DNA from: Brettanomyces bruxellensis
Taxonomy: Eukaryota > Ascomycota > Pichiomycetes > Pichiales > Pichiaceae
Assembly: GCF_011074885.1 (NCBI RefSeq)
Contig: NC_054690.1
Coordinates: 2,857,001-2,921,000, forward strand
Reading direction: 5' to 3'
DNA: 64,000 nt
Shown one piece after another: positions 19,689-30,537 of the stretch. Position numbers and translations under genes: made by a program. The notes under the pieces were generated by a model, which was not told where the DNA came from, searched no databases, and worked only from the letters and a program-made list of their open reading frames with translations. How positions within the stretch are numbered: position 1 is the first letter of the stretch; the number at the start of each line of letters is the position of its first letter.

Positions 19689-22600
19689 ATGGCTTCCACT
19701 TTAAGTGGATGTAAGGAAGGTATAAAATCAAACACCAGAAAGCGCAATGCTGTTGAGTTAACAGATCATTTAAAAGATCAAAAAAAGCGTCACATGGATT
19801 CCGATATAAAATATTACAAGTTCAACCAGGACAATCCTTTAGAAATCCCATCGTATTATGCTCGGAGCGTGAAATTGGACTCGAAAGATACATCTTTCGA
19901 TCTTAAAGCCAGAAAGCAAAAGCTATGCGATTTATTGGTTGACAGCATGCACATGTTGGATGAGCTATTCCACCTTCGAAATTTTACATCTCTGGTTTAC
20001 TTTGATCCTCAGAATGTCAGAAAAATACAGCAATCTGAAAGTTTTAAGAAATTTGAAGGAGATTATAATTTATGGCCCAAAACTGGTGACCAAAAAGCAA
20101 GACTGAGGATAAGCTCTAGGATATCAGAGCATACCGATCCATTGAAGCAAGAAATAATGGATAAGGTACAAATGATGACTAAACCTGAAATGGTTGTTGG
20201 GAAAGATTATTCCAAGATAAGAAAGCATCAAGTGAAGAAGGAGTTTCAATCTAAACATTTAGGATATTCAAGAAAAATAAAAAGAAGTTGCAAACCGAAA
20301 TATGATAAGAAAAATAAATATCAAAAGTTGGAAAGGTCCAAAAGTAATGCCAAAGATATTGGCTTAAACACTTCAAAAAATGGAGACAGTATTAGTGTTC
20401 AAGGAGATTTTGGAGATAATGATTCGGAAGAAAAGCATATGACGGACTATGCTGTTGTTAATAGGGATAATGGTTATGCTGACTCCAGCGACGAAAGTTC
20501 GCCTATACTTATAGATCAGCTTCCAGTGACTTATCATTATCCATCAAAATTAAAGCTAAATTACAATGTGAAGCCACAAATAATCACAAATCCGGTACAT
20601 TTGATAAAACCTAAGTTTAAAAATTTAGAAAAATATCTTGATTCATTTATTTTCACTACGGGTGAACCAACTGAGGAGGTTATTACAAAAGATTACGAAA
20701 AATATTTGCTTGCTGAGAAACAAAAGATTTTTAATGTAAAAATTGGACTTCAGAAGCATATCCTCCGCCTTGATAAGAAGGAAAATGTATTCAGAAATGT
20801 TCCAAATGGGAGCAAAGAGCCGACAATGATACGGCAAAATTTCCAACACGGATTTAATCATTACAAAGAAAGGCTCCCCCCCTTTCGAATACAGAATCAG
20901 GTGACACAGCACGATAACCTTTTGGCACAGGGTGTAAAATCATCCAAACTTATACATAAATTGAGAATTATAAAAGTTCAGAAAGGAAGAAAAATAACCC
21001 AAATGATTGAAAATCATTTTAAGCGGTTATCTCAAGAAGAGGAAAGGAAAATTAAGGAGTTTCATAGAATGAAAATTAAGCTAGCCAAAGATACCGCTCG
21101 CGAAGTCAAGAAGAAATGGATTATAGCCGTAAAGGCGTACAAAATTTTAGAAGAAAAGGCTGAAGAGAAGGAAAGAGCGGAGCAATCAAAGAAGGAACTT
21201 TCGAAGATTTTAGACCAGAGTACTAAAATGTTGGGCGCACAACTTTCTGCCAACAGATCTGAAAACAACACTCAAAGGCAGATTATTGAGAAAGATGAAA
21301 ACACTGAAGAGGATAGCGATTATTTCAGCTCCAGTTCTTCTGGATTCGAGGAGTCCTCTGGAAATGGGTCTTTGGGTGATTCAAACGAAGAAATTAGAGC
21401 ATCGGTTAACAATGACGATAAGCTTTCTCCTGAGCAGTTAAGAGAAAAGTACAAAAATTTGGAAAAAGTTAAAATGCCCTTCATGTCATCTACCGATTCA
21501 GATGCAGAAAGTAGCGAGGATGAAAATTATGGGTATGATGAAGGAATTGAAGGAAATGATTTAAGATCTTTGTATCGTGGAAATGCGTCAAATTTTCCAA
21601 TGCGTTCATTGCATTCCACACATTCACTTAATGGTAAAAACGAATTATTGTTTAAGCAAGTGGATCTAAACAAACCATTTTTGGATGATAATAGAGATAA
21701 ACCATATATAACAACTCCAGAGGATAAAGTTCATAGTGCTACTGTCATTACTGAAAATTCAATTTCAAATGAGGATAGTAAAAATTCACATGGAAATGGA
21801 GATTTAGCTCCAGTTGATGAAAATTTGAAATCGTTAGTCACGGATGAGATTGATGAAGATTCTGATGAAGATTCTCTGTATGAAGAAGATGATCTAGATA
21901 CACCGACATCATCCCCTAAGAACGTCGAAAATAATGGTAATGATATAAAGGCCAAAACCGTTGCAGTTGCGGATGTTCCCATTCCAACATTATTACGTGG
22001 AGTATTGCGTCCATATCAAAAGGAGGGATTGAACTGGCTTGTGTCACTTTACAACAATAGAACAAATGGAATTTTGGCTGATGAAATGGGTCTAGGAAAG
22101 ACTATTCAAACAATTGCTTTGCTAGCATATTTGGCCTGCGAAAAGAATGAATGGGGCCCTCACCTTATTGTTGTACCAACCTCGGTAATATTAAATTGGG
22201 AAATGGAATTCAAGAGATTTGCCCCGGGCTTCAAGGTTCTGACGTATTATGGTACACCTCAACAAAGAAAAGAAAAAAGAAAGGGATGGAATACACCAGA
22301 TACTTTCCATGTTTGCATCACTTCATACCAACTAGTTGTTCAGGATCATACCGTATTTCGCAGAAAAAAATGGCAATATATGGTTCTTGATGAAGCCCAT
22401 AATATTAAGAATTTTAGATCTCAACGTTGGAGATCTTTGTTAAATTTTAACACCGAGCATCGTCTTTTGCTTACAGGTACCCCTCTTCAAAACAATATTG
22501 TTGAACTTTGGTCTCTACTTTACTTTCTAATGCCATCTTCGCAAGGAAACAACAGCATGCCAGAAGGTTTTGCCAACTTAATAGATTTTCAACAATGGTT

Positions 22601-24617
22601 TGGTAAACCAGTTGATAAAATTATTCAGAGTGGAGGACTTGGAGACGATGCTGAAACAAAAGCTACAGTGAATAAGCTTCACCAGGTTTTGAGACCGTAT
22701 CTTCTGCGCAGACTCAAACAAGATGTCGAGAAACAGCTGCCGGCAAAGTATGAGCATATTGTCTATTGTCGATTGTCGAAACGTCAGAGATTGTTATATG
22801 ATGATTTTATGAGCAGAGCCCAGACAAAGGAGACATTAGCAAGTGGCAACTTTTTGAGCATTATCAACTGTTTAATGCAATTAAGAAAGGTTTGCAATCA
22901 TCCAGATTTATTTGAAGTTCGTCCAATAAACACAAGTTTTGCATTACAAAGATCTGTGATATCCCAATTTGCCAATACTGAAAAAGCTATTAAGCAACAA
23001 TTTAGATTAGCACCTTTTGATACTATTGATCTTGGATTTATGAATTTGCTCCCGGCACACACATATAAACTGTCGTCACTTGAAGTAGAGAGCTTACAAG
23101 ATTTATCAGCATCCCAAACTTTTGCGGAAAAGATTGACACGTTAAAGCATAATCTTAAAGGTAAAAGCACAGGATTAGATTTCAGTTCGATGGAGCAGTA
23201 TTATAAGTGGATGCTTTATAAACAAGAGCAAGACCTTCTCGAACGTACAATACACTTAAAGTATATTAATGATCACAATTGCAACAGGTCTCAGTATGTT
23301 TCTGCTGATTTGATAAATTCCGTGACTTTGACAAAGTCTTCGCCTGGTCCAAGCATCATGACGGATCTGGTAAAGGAAATATCGACGCGTGCTACTGAAT
23401 TAAATCCAATAATACAGAATTTCGCATTTGTGACTCCAAATGCTATTTGCGAAGATTTGATAGATCTCACAGTCCCTCCCACATTAAAGAACAAAGTACA
23501 ATATGTTGCACAAAATGATCTTGTATTGAATCCGTTTCATAATGTTCAAATCAAAGAAACTATTTCTTTTCCGGATAAGTCATTATTACAGTATGACTGC
23601 GGCAAATTGCAAAGATTGGCAATTCTTCTTGAAGAAATAATTCCAAACGGTCATAGAGTTTTGATATTTACACAAATGTCCAAAATGTTGGATGTTTTGG
23701 AAAAATTTTTGAATTACAATGGATACACTTATTTACGGCTTGATGGGGCAACGAAGATTGAGGATCGGCAGTTAATGACTGAAAGGTTTAATAGAAATGA
23801 TAGAATTAAATGCTTCATTTTGAGTACTCGTTCTGGTGGATTAGGTATAAATCTTACTGGTGCTGATACTGTTGTTTTTTACGATTCAGATTGGAATCCT
23901 GCAATGGATAAGCAGTGCCAGGATAGGTGTCATCGTATTGGACAAACTAGAGATGTTCATATTTACAGATTTGTTTCAGAGTATACAATAGAGTCGAACA
24001 TTCTTAAGAAGGCAAACCAGAAACGTCAATTGGATAATGTTGTTATTCAGGAGGGTGATTTTACGACAGATTATTTTAGCAAAATTACTATAAATGATTT
24101 GTTGGGGAAGGACAATGCATCGAATAACTCTTCTGATCTTGCCGATGATGGAATGAATCGTAATGAACTTATTTTCAATTCAAATACTTCAAACAATTTA
24201 AGTAAGGCTCTTGAACAGGCCGAGGACGTGGAAGATGCCAATGCAGCTAAGGTTGCATTGAATGAAATTAATGTTGACGCTAATGACTTTACTGACCAAC
24301 AAAATTGTTCCAGGAGCCCAAGCGTTGGAATTTTGCAGAGTCATCAAATGGGAGAATCCGAGGATTCAGCAACTGAACTGTTTACAAAAAGGATTGATAA
24401 GTTTACTGTTCAGCACTCTAAGCACGGGCATGAAATTGAGAGCAATAAAATTACTGGAAGGAAAGAAGCTGATGAGGATGACGAAGAAGATGATGATGAC
24501 GACGACGACGACGACGGTGGTGTAGGTCACATTGATGAGTATATGATAAGATTTATTGCCGGTGGTTTTACTTCTAGGCTTTTTTTTTTTGTTGCAACAG
24601 TTAGATTTATTATGTAA
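19689..24617 (+). CDS. SWR1: Swr1 chromatin-remodelling ATPase (H2A.Z exchange)
   Basis: Encodes 1,642 residues; S. cerevisiae Swr1 has 1,514. It is the catalytic subunit of the nuclear SWR1 complex, which replaces H2A with H2A.Z. An HSA domain lies near residues 430-500 (KEFHRMKIKLAKDTAREVKKKW), where actin-related proteins dock. An acidic region follows (500-760). The Snf2 ATPase starts near 765: motif I DEMGLGKT with Lys804, and DEAH at 901-904. A large insertion of roughly 200 residues separates the lobes, a hallmark of the INO80/SWR1 class. Motifs V/VI (STRSGGLGIN, HRIGQTRDVHIYR) are intact. An Asp-rich tract precedes the C-terminal HIDEYMIRFIAGGF, after which the frame continues 15 odd residues; see findings for a possible one-base shift. 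Confidence 0.96.
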   Translation: MASTLSGCKEGIKSNTRKRNAVELTDHLKDQKKRHMDSDIKYYKFNQDNPLEIPSYYARSVKLDSKDTSFDLKARKQKLCDLLVDSMHMLDELFHLRNFTSLVYFDPQNVRKIQQSESFKKFEGDYNLWPKTGDQKARLRISSRISEHTDPLKQEIMDKVQMMTKPEMVVGKDYSKIRKHQVKKEFQSKHLGYSRKIKRSCKPKYDKKNKYQKLERSKSNAKDIGLNTSKNGDSISVQGDFGDNDSEEKHMTDYAVVNRDNGYADSSDESSPILIDQLPVTYHYPSKLKLNYNVKPQIITNPVHLIKPKFKNLEKYLDSFIFTTGEPTEEVITKDYEKYLLAEKQKIFNVKIGLQKHILRLDKKENVFRNVPNGSKEPTMIRQNFQHGFNHYKERLPPFRIQNQVTQHDNLLAQGVKSSKLIHKLRIIKVQKGRKITQMIENHFKRLSQEEERKIKEFHRMKIKLAKDTAREVKKKWIIAVKAYKILEEKAEEKERAEQSKKELSKILDQSTKMLGAQLSANRSENNTQRQIIEKDENTEEDSDYFSSSSSGFEESSGNGSLGDSNEEIRASVNNDDKLSPEQLREKYKNLEKVKMPFMSSTDSDAESSEDENYGYDEGIEGNDLRSLYRGNASNFPMRSLHSTHSLNGKNELLFKQVDLNKPFLDDNRDKPYITTPEDKVHSATVITENSISNEDSKNSHGNGDLAPVDENLKSLVTDEIDEDSDEDSLYEEDDLDTPTSSPKNVENNGNDIKAKTVAVADVPIPTLLRGVLRPYQKEGLNWLVSLYNNRTNGILADEMGLGKTIQTIALLAYLACEKNEWGPHLIVVPTSVILNWEMEFKRFAPGFKVLTYYGTPQQRKEKRKGWNTPDTFHVCITSYQLVVQDHTVFRRKKWQYMVLDEAHNIKNFRSQRWRSLLNFNTEHRLLLTGTPLQNNIVELWSLLYFLMPSSQGNNSMPEGFANLIDFQQWFGKPVDKIIQSGGLGDDAETKATVNKLHQVLRPYLLRRLKQDVEKQLPAKYEHIVYCRLSKRQRLLYDDFMSRAQTKETLASGNFLSIINCLMQLRKVCNHPDLFEVRPINTSFALQRSVISQFANTEKAIKQQFRLAPFDTIDLGFMNLLPAHTYKLSSLEVESLQDLSASQTFAEKIDTLKHNLKGKSTGLDFSSMEQYYKWMLYKQEQDLLERTIHLKYINDHNCNRSQYVSADLINSVTLTKSSPGPSIMTDLVKEISTRATELNPIIQNFAFVTPNAICEDLIDLTVPPTLKNKVQYVAQNDLVLNPFHNVQIKETISFPDKSLLQYDCGKLQRLAILLEEIIPNGHRVLIFTQMSKMLDVLEKFLNYNGYTYLRLDGATKIEDRQLMTERFNRNDRIKCFILSTRSGGLGINLTGADTVVFYDSDWNPAMDKQCQDRCHRIGQTRDVHIYRFVSEYTIESNILKKANQKRQLDNVVIQEGDFTTDYFSKITINDLLGKDNASNNSSDLADDGMNRNELIFNSNTSNNLSKALEQAEDVEDANAAKVALNEINVDANDFTDQQNCSRSPSVGILQSHQMGESEDSATELFTKRIDKFTVQHSKHGHEIESNKITGRKEADEDDEEDDDDDDDDDGGVGHIDEYMIRFIAGGFTSRLFFFVATVRFIM
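24473..24516 (+). repeat. GAT/GAC/GAA acidic codon tract in SWR1
   Basis: A run of GAT, GAC, GAG and GAA codons encodes an Asp/Glu stretch just before the C-terminal segment. The repeat is likely to be length-variable between strains. It probably extends the acidic surface of the SWR1 tail. Confidence 0.85.
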
Positions 24618-25289
24618 AATAATTCAATCTTAGTTCTATTTTCTGATAGATCTTAAAATAAGAGTATGATCTAATTCTATCAAAAAATGGATGAGTGGAA
24701 ATTACTAACTTCCGGTCAGTCTTAAAGATAAATTCTTACCTCGCTTAAAATGTGAACTATGCGATGAGTGCATTCAAATGCGGGATTTCTATAATCTAAA
24801 CCTTTAGTAATTTCAACTGTATTATTACTTGTTGCAGCTATATTTCGAGAATTATTCTGATGAAATTTATTTTGCATTTAGAAAAATAAAATGTTTTTCA
24901 ACATATATATATGCTATGCTAACCTTAGCAATAAATTTAAATAAACATTACCTGGCTTAATGAAATGCCGTTTTCTTGAGCAAGGTCTATATTAATATAC
25001 TATTTGGTGATAAAAATATTATTATAAACAAATAGAAGAAAAAATGAGATTTTCTTATATTTTAATTAGTAAAATTGCAAAAAAAAAAGTAATTAGGCAG
25101 AGCGCAGAGAAGCTCGAATAATAAGGGAAATTATACCTGTGTATGGATGTGCCACTTTTGTGAACCGCCTCCGAAATCTAAAATGATCGAGTTTATGCAC
25201 TTCAGCATACAGGAAGCTTGGGGGGGGGGGGGAGGAAGCTATCAGACCGTGCACAATTATGAGCAATACCGAGAACGTCTACAATATTA
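24618..25289. other. Spacer SWR1 to SAM35
   Basis: About 670 bp, very AT-rich, with AT dinucleotide runs near 24905. A 13-base G run lies at 25220-25232. No gene seen. Confidence 0.6.
25220..25232 (+). repeat. 13-base poly(G) run upstream of SAM35
   Basis: Thirteen consecutive G lie 57 bp before the SAM35 ATG, inside a strongly AT-rich spacer. Such a run can stack into G-rich structures and is also prone to slippage or read error. Its position suggests the core promoter or 5' leader. Confidence 0.9.
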
Positions 25290-26312
25290 ATGAGTGCCTT
25301 GTTTTCGAAAATAAATACATGGAATAAAAGATTTCCTCTCATCACTTTGCCCCCAGCTGAACCCAATTCTGATTCTTTTACAAAACTTATCACTAAACGG
25401 TTGTATGTTTTGCCATCAGACCCCACTGCAAACAAAGATCAGGGAAATATAAAATTCAAACTTGGCGTTTATAACCTATTTCCTTTCACTTTTGATGAAA
25501 ATGTTCTCGTTTCAGTGGATCCGCATTGCCTATCAGCCTTACTTATTTTAACCTGTAAGACTGGTAGTAGACTTCCTCAGCTTCGGCCCCTCATTAGTGC
25601 ATCCGAAAAAGTGAAGGCAGATCGCTGTATCGTGGCAATGTCATATAGTGCATCTCCAGACGGTCAACTTCCAATTTTGGTCGAAGATGAGGTCAATAAA
25701 AGCGAGCAAAAGGTGAAACGAAAGTTTCGATCTACAATGATGATAAACAAATTCATAATAGCCAATATTTCGGATCCAACAATTAAAATGTGCATCAAAT
25801 TAGTGGATACAAGATTATTTGATTTTTATACTTCTTGTTTGCTAGCAAGTAAGAATGAGAAGTTAATTATGAGGTTATACTCGTTAGCGGGATTGGAAGA
25901 AAAGCAGAAGGTGCTATTCGATAAACTAGTGTACCCTGCTGTGATTGCACACCTTGCTAGCCGTTTTCAGTTTAATATCCGGAATCCATATATTGCGTCA
26001 ACATTTATGAGAAATTCCATAGAATCGTGGATAAAACCGAAATATTACACATGTGCAGTTAAAGAGGAATACGAAAAATGTCTTCGGGAAGGGTTTCACA
26101 CTTTAAGAATGTTTGAAGAAATGTACAAAGATCGAAATCAAAAATTTTATTTTGACGTCGACAAGCCTTCCATTTTTGATTATAAGTTGGCAGCAACCAT
26201 CTATTGCATTTCCAGTTTGTCTGATTTTATTCCGGACTTTTCCAGAGTCATTGGTAAATGTCCATTGCTATTGGCACATTGTAATCTTGTGATGCAAACA
26301 GTTAAGAAATAA
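25290..26312 (+). CDS. SAM35: Mitochondrial outer-membrane sorting and assembly subunit Sam35/Tom38
   Basis: Encodes 340 residues; S. cerevisiae Sam35 has 329. Sam35 is a peripheral outer-membrane subunit of the SAM complex and binds the beta-signal of incoming beta-barrel proteins with Sam50. Shared features, as I remember the yeast protein, are KLGVYN near residue 50, an aspartate-proline-Trp/His-Cys-Leu segment shortly after, a LPILVE motif near 128, and RST soon after a lysine-rich stretch. The C-terminal part is a metaxin/GST-C-like helical region. No signal peptide or membrane helix is expected or seen. The ATG at 25290 gives a family-typical N-terminus. Confidence 0.85.
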   Translation: MSALFSKINTWNKRFPLITLPPAEPNSDSFTKLITKRLYVLPSDPTANKDQGNIKFKLGVYNLFPFTFDENVLVSVDPHCLSALLILTCKTGSRLPQLRPLISASEKVKADRCIVAMSYSASPDGQLPILVEDEVNKSEQKVKRKFRSTMMINKFIIANISDPTIKMCIKLVDTRLFDFYTSCLLASKNEKLIMRLYSLAGLEEKQKVLFDKLVYPAVIAHLASRFQFNIRNPYIASTFMRNSIESWIKPKYYTCAVKEEYEKCLREGFHTLRMFEEMYKDRNQKFYFDVDKPSIFDYKLAATIYCISSLSDFIPDFSRVIGKCPLLLAHCNLVMQTVKK

Positions 26313-27395
26313 AGTCATATGCATATTTTTTGTCAAATACAGTTCATGTTCTCATTTTTTATGAATATTTTAAACTGCATGTAATATTTTAGTTAATAGG
26401 TTTAAGTGTGACGCCGATTACTTTATGAAGTTTGTGTTATAACTAATATTGGGTGCTTTTAAGGCTAAAGAAAGGAAAAGTATAAAAGTAAAATGAGTTA
26501 AATAAGAACGTAAAATGAATGGGATAGGATGGAAAAATGCACATGCTTAAATACCTTTGATCCTTATGAGCGAGGTTTTCTTGGGCATAAACAAGGCAGG
26601 GCAGCCTTATGTAGACGCGACTGTCGACGCATCTATTACACTACATTAAAATATTATGTTCATAGATTAAAAAAAAAGGGAAAGATTAGAATCATTGGGA
26701 AACCTAGGTTAATAATATTCAGGATTTAGATTTACGTAGTCAAAAGATCATAATTAGCAGAGGAATGCAAACTATATTATGAAAGGAGGATCTCGATAGG
26801 ATCCGAAAAAAGTAGATTAGAAGAAATATAAAGAACTTTGCTGGAATTAAATTTTTTATTGGTTAATTCTGCCCTATATTGCATAAAAGTACTGCAGTAT
26901 GAAACCAACAGCACAATCTATACTCTGAAAAGCCATTCGTTTAAAATTATGACTTGTATAATGGTGGCTTCTTTCATTCCACGCAGATAAAAATATGAAT
27001 GGTTCAAAATGTCGTACCGATTAAGTATTAAACGGAGAATAACTGTAACAAAAGTTACGAAGCAGCACAGCAAAAATAGTAGAAGGGAACCAGATGATAG
27101 GGTATTTAACCTAAAACCAGGCTATTTCTTATCTCTCAAATTTAGTTTACCTATTTAAAGACCAAAAGTACCGACCCTTCTCGTCTAACCTACATAGGTT
27201 AAGGTTAATTGCTTGATTACGTAATATAATTTGTTTAGGATGATTCCTCGATGACATCTTACGCAATAAATCTTTGTCTCACCCTGTATGCGATCATCGC
27301 TCACCTTTTTCCCCAGCTCAATCAGCAGTCATTATCAGGGCTCACCTAATCCAAAAGTATCAATAAGCTTTGATTAACTCCTTCTTACATGTGAA
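26313..27395. other. Spacer SAM35 to LIG4
   Basis: About 1.1 kb with no recognisable gene. A 66-codon ATG frame at 26529-26729 is Cys/Lys rich with no family resemblance. I found no tRNA-type B box. A small non-coding RNA cannot be excluded by eye. Confidence 0.5.
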
Positions 27396-30326
27396 ATGAA
27401 TAATAAAGAAGAGTATGAGTATTCTGATCTAGCTAGTCCTGTGGAGAAGGCTAGAAAAAAAAAGCCAATCAACCATGGACCTCTTCCTTCATTCAGATAT
27501 ATTGTAAACCAGCTATTTATTCCGGTTGAGAATGTCACTAGAAACAGGAGATTGCATTTAAGTGTGAATAAAACTGATGTAATTTTTAGATTTATTTCCA
27601 ATTACCGGCAAACAGTGGGAGATGACATTCTCCCGGTGGCTAGACTATATTTTCCAAAATGGGATCGAAAACGTGTGTATATGATGAAGGAGCATAAGCT
27701 TGGAAAGATTGTTTGCGATTATCTCAAGCTTCATAGGAATGCCGAGGACTTTAAGAGAATCCACAATTGGAAACAGTTATCTTACAACCATATGAAAACA
27801 TCAGTGCCATTTTCAGACCTCTTGGTGGAAATAATATCCAGGAGGCGAATTTCAAGGATTATACCTGACAGTGAACTTCTTAACGTCAATGATGTAAACA
27901 TAATCTTAGATAAACTCAACAGTTTTGCCCAAGATAAAAATATTAGCAAAGCAGATATTTTTCAGAATACCATCAACCGTATGGGAGATAGCGAGTTGCG
28001 TTATTTTTTCAGAATAGTACTCAAAGATGATCCGGTAGGCTCTGAATCTGTCTTCCTAAACTGTTGGCACCCAGATGCAAGACGATTATACGATCTTACA
28101 CACGACCTTAAGTTAGTATTTTGGGGGTTGGATGACCCATCGTCTAGACTTTCAACCAAGCAGAAACAAATAAGGTTGATGCTTCCTTTTACTCCTCAAC
28201 GATGCCAAAGAGTTAGGAGTGAATATTCTAAGATTGCTTCCTATAGTTTTCACGACTTACCTTTCTTAATCGAAGAAAAGTTTGACGGAGAAAGAATGCA
28301 AGTTCACATAGCACGAGATAGTAATGACCATAACAAATTGATCTTTAAATATTTCACTAGAAACGCCATGGATTATACATCTATTTATGGAGCAAATTCT
28401 GGAAATGATGTCGATTTTACTGGGTGTATTTCACACCTACTTAAATCCTCGAATTTTCATGAAAATATGAAGAACTGCATCTTAGATGGGGAAATGATTT
28501 GCTATGATCCAGTATTAAGAATACCTTTACCATATTCGTGTGTAAAGCTATCCGCTTTGCATTCTCTGGCACTGGGTGAAAATAGGGAATTAGACAAAGA
28601 ACCTCATCCTATGTTTATGGCTTTTGATTGCGTATATTTGAATGATACTTCTTTGGAAGATTATGATCTTTCTCAAAGAAAATCTGCGCTTAATTATGTT
28701 CTACGAAAGCCAGTAGCAAACTTGTTTACAATTGCAGATTATGAAGTAGCAAGAAGCGGGGATGAGATTGGAAAGGCAATGAAAAAGGCGATTAGCATGG
28801 ATTCAGAAGGTATTGTTTTGAAACATATACAGTCAAAATATGTCGTTGGTAGTATATCAAAGGAATGGATCAAAGTAAAGCCAGAATATTTGGAAGAGTT
28901 CGGTGAAAACTTAGATTTGGTAATTGTTGGAAAAATACCTGGGGCCAAGACTTCATATATCTGTGCATTAAGGGATGATTCAGAAGAACGAACTGTCAAG
29001 GAAGGAGGTGAGCATAATTCAAATGAAAAGAGCTGCAAATTCATTACTCTTTGTAAAATAGCGAATGGCTTCTCAATTGAAGATTATAGATATATTGATG
29101 AGAGGACAAAAAATAAATGGAAGAAGATGGATGAAATGCCACAAACACCAAAAGTGATTTTTGGAAAGGACATACCCGATTTCTGGATTGATCCCATTGA
29201 TTCTGTGGTGATTGAGGCTAGGGCTCGTTCAATAGCGTTACAACCTAAGCAAACCGGTTATGCCACATCTACAACGTTGTATAACGCATATTGCGTCAGG
29301 ATACGTCCCGACAAGGATTGGAAAACTGCAAGCACATTAAATGAATATGACATTTCCTCTAATAGGGCTAAGATACATTCTGCTCAAACAATTTTTAATG
29401 GCAAAAGAAAGCGAAGGATGCACGTGGTTTCCAAGAAGAGTCATTTGCTAGATGTCTTAAATAAAGGATATACAACGTCGAATAGCTCTCCAGGTAAAGT
29501 CTCTACTTTATTTTCTGATTATGTTTTCAGCGTTAAGACCGATTGCATTTATCACCAAGCATTAATGCCTATTAGTAAACTTAACATGGTAATTGCTCGC
29601 TATGGAGGAGCACTAGCAAGAGACCCTGAATCAGTTATCCTTAATTCATCTAAAAAGCATCTGATCATCATCGCTGAAAAGATGACATCTGAAGTTAAAG
29701 GATTGACGGATAAGTATAATATTTTCAAATTTAAGTGGTGTGAAGACTGCATTACAACAGGAATGGTCGTGTCACCAGATAATTCACATATTTTTATATC
29801 AGATCTGGCATTAAATCAGCTTTGTGCATCGAACGAAAGTACGTTTAGTGGAAATCCAATTGTGGCTTTGAATAAATATACATTTTGGGGTGTCGTCAAT
29901 GGGTTGAATTCAAGCAGATTAAGGATTCCCGCTATAATGAAGAAATCACACCTTACAAATCAAGAGCTGTATGATCTTCACAAATTTCTTATGTTTTCTG
30001 GCATGACATTCATGTTAATTTATGATACAAAGACATCAAATAGAAAATCTATAATTACAATGGCCATACGCCTAAATGGTGGGGATACTACTACGAAAAT
30101 AAATTGTTGTTCTATGATTGTGATTTTATTTGACGAAGAAGAACTGGTATCACTTTTTAAGCAAAAGGACCATATTATTCACAAGATTCGAAAGGTGATG
30201 GAGGAGAGAGGGCAGCTAAATACCACAAAAATACCACACATGGTTAAATATAATTACATTGAATCATGTATTAAAGAGAATACTCTAGTGGGAACTGCGA
30301 ACTACAGGGTTTTTCTTCCATCGTGA
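27396..30326 (+). CDS. LIG4: DNA ligase IV (ATP-dependent, end joining)
   Basis: Encodes 976 residues; S. cerevisiae Dnl4 has 944. It seals double-strand breaks in non-homologous end joining, in the nucleus, together with Lif1/XRCC4. The N-terminal helical DNA-binding domain spans about 30-250. The adenylation motif EEKFDGERMQ holds the nucleophile Lys295 (KxDG type). Downstream ligase motifs include LDGEMICYD, DSEGIVLK and KEWIKVKPEY. An OB-fold region leads to about residue 690. Two BRCT-like regions follow (about 704-800 and 870-976), separated by the linker that binds Lif1 in the family. The ATG at 27396 is the first in frame. All key residues are intact. Confidence 0.95.
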   Translation: MNNKEEYEYSDLASPVEKARKKKPINHGPLPSFRYIVNQLFIPVENVTRNRRLHLSVNKTDVIFRFISNYRQTVGDDILPVARLYFPKWDRKRVYMMKEHKLGKIVCDYLKLHRNAEDFKRIHNWKQLSYNHMKTSVPFSDLLVEIISRRRISRIIPDSELLNVNDVNIILDKLNSFAQDKNISKADIFQNTINRMGDSELRYFFRIVLKDDPVGSESVFLNCWHPDARRLYDLTHDLKLVFWGLDDPSSRLSTKQKQIRLMLPFTPQRCQRVRSEYSKIASYSFHDLPFLIEEKFDGERMQVHIARDSNDHNKLIFKYFTRNAMDYTSIYGANSGNDVDFTGCISHLLKSSNFHENMKNCILDGEMICYDPVLRIPLPYSCVKLSALHSLALGENRELDKEPHPMFMAFDCVYLNDTSLEDYDLSQRKSALNYVLRKPVANLFTIADYEVARSGDEIGKAMKKAISMDSEGIVLKHIQSKYVVGSISKEWIKVKPEYLEEFGENLDLVIVGKIPGAKTSYICALRDDSEERTVKEGGEHNSNEKSCKFITLCKIANGFSIEDYRYIDERTKNKWKKMDEMPQTPKVIFGKDIPDFWIDPIDSVVIEARARSIALQPKQTGYATSTTLYNAYCVRIRPDKDWKTASTLNEYDISSNRAKIHSAQTIFNGKRKRRMHVVSKKSHLLDVLNKGYTTSNSSPGKVSTLFSDYVFSVKTDCIYHQALMPISKLNMVIARYGGALARDPESVILNSSKKHLIIIAEKMTSEVKGLTDKYNIFKFKWCEDCITTGMVVSPDNSHIFISDLALNQLCASNESTFSGNPIVALNKYTFWGVVNGLNSSRLRIPAIMKKSHLTNQELYDLHKFLMFSGMTFMLIYDTKTSNRKSIITMAIRLNGGDTTTKINCCSMIVILFDEEELVSLFKQKDHIIHKIRKVMEERGQLNTTKIPHMVKYNYIESCIKENTLVGTANYRVFLPS

Positions 30327-30537
30327 TTATTTCTATGAGCAGTGCCCAGTGTTCACATATTGGTATTAGCTGAATAACCCAATAAGGATAAGGAAAAAAT
30401 AAATATATAAAATAGGTATAAAATAAAAATGAGAAAAGTGGAGCAAAATCAGTTTTCGTTATATGCTAATTGTGTACGAGGTATCGTAATGATATTTTAC
30501 TTACAGCCAATATCTTTGCAGAATATAATCATTCGAA

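Noticed and set aside
26529..26729. 66-codon ATG frame between SAM35 and LIG4
   Set aside because: Cys/Lys-rich with no recognisable family and nothing to support expression; left as spacer.
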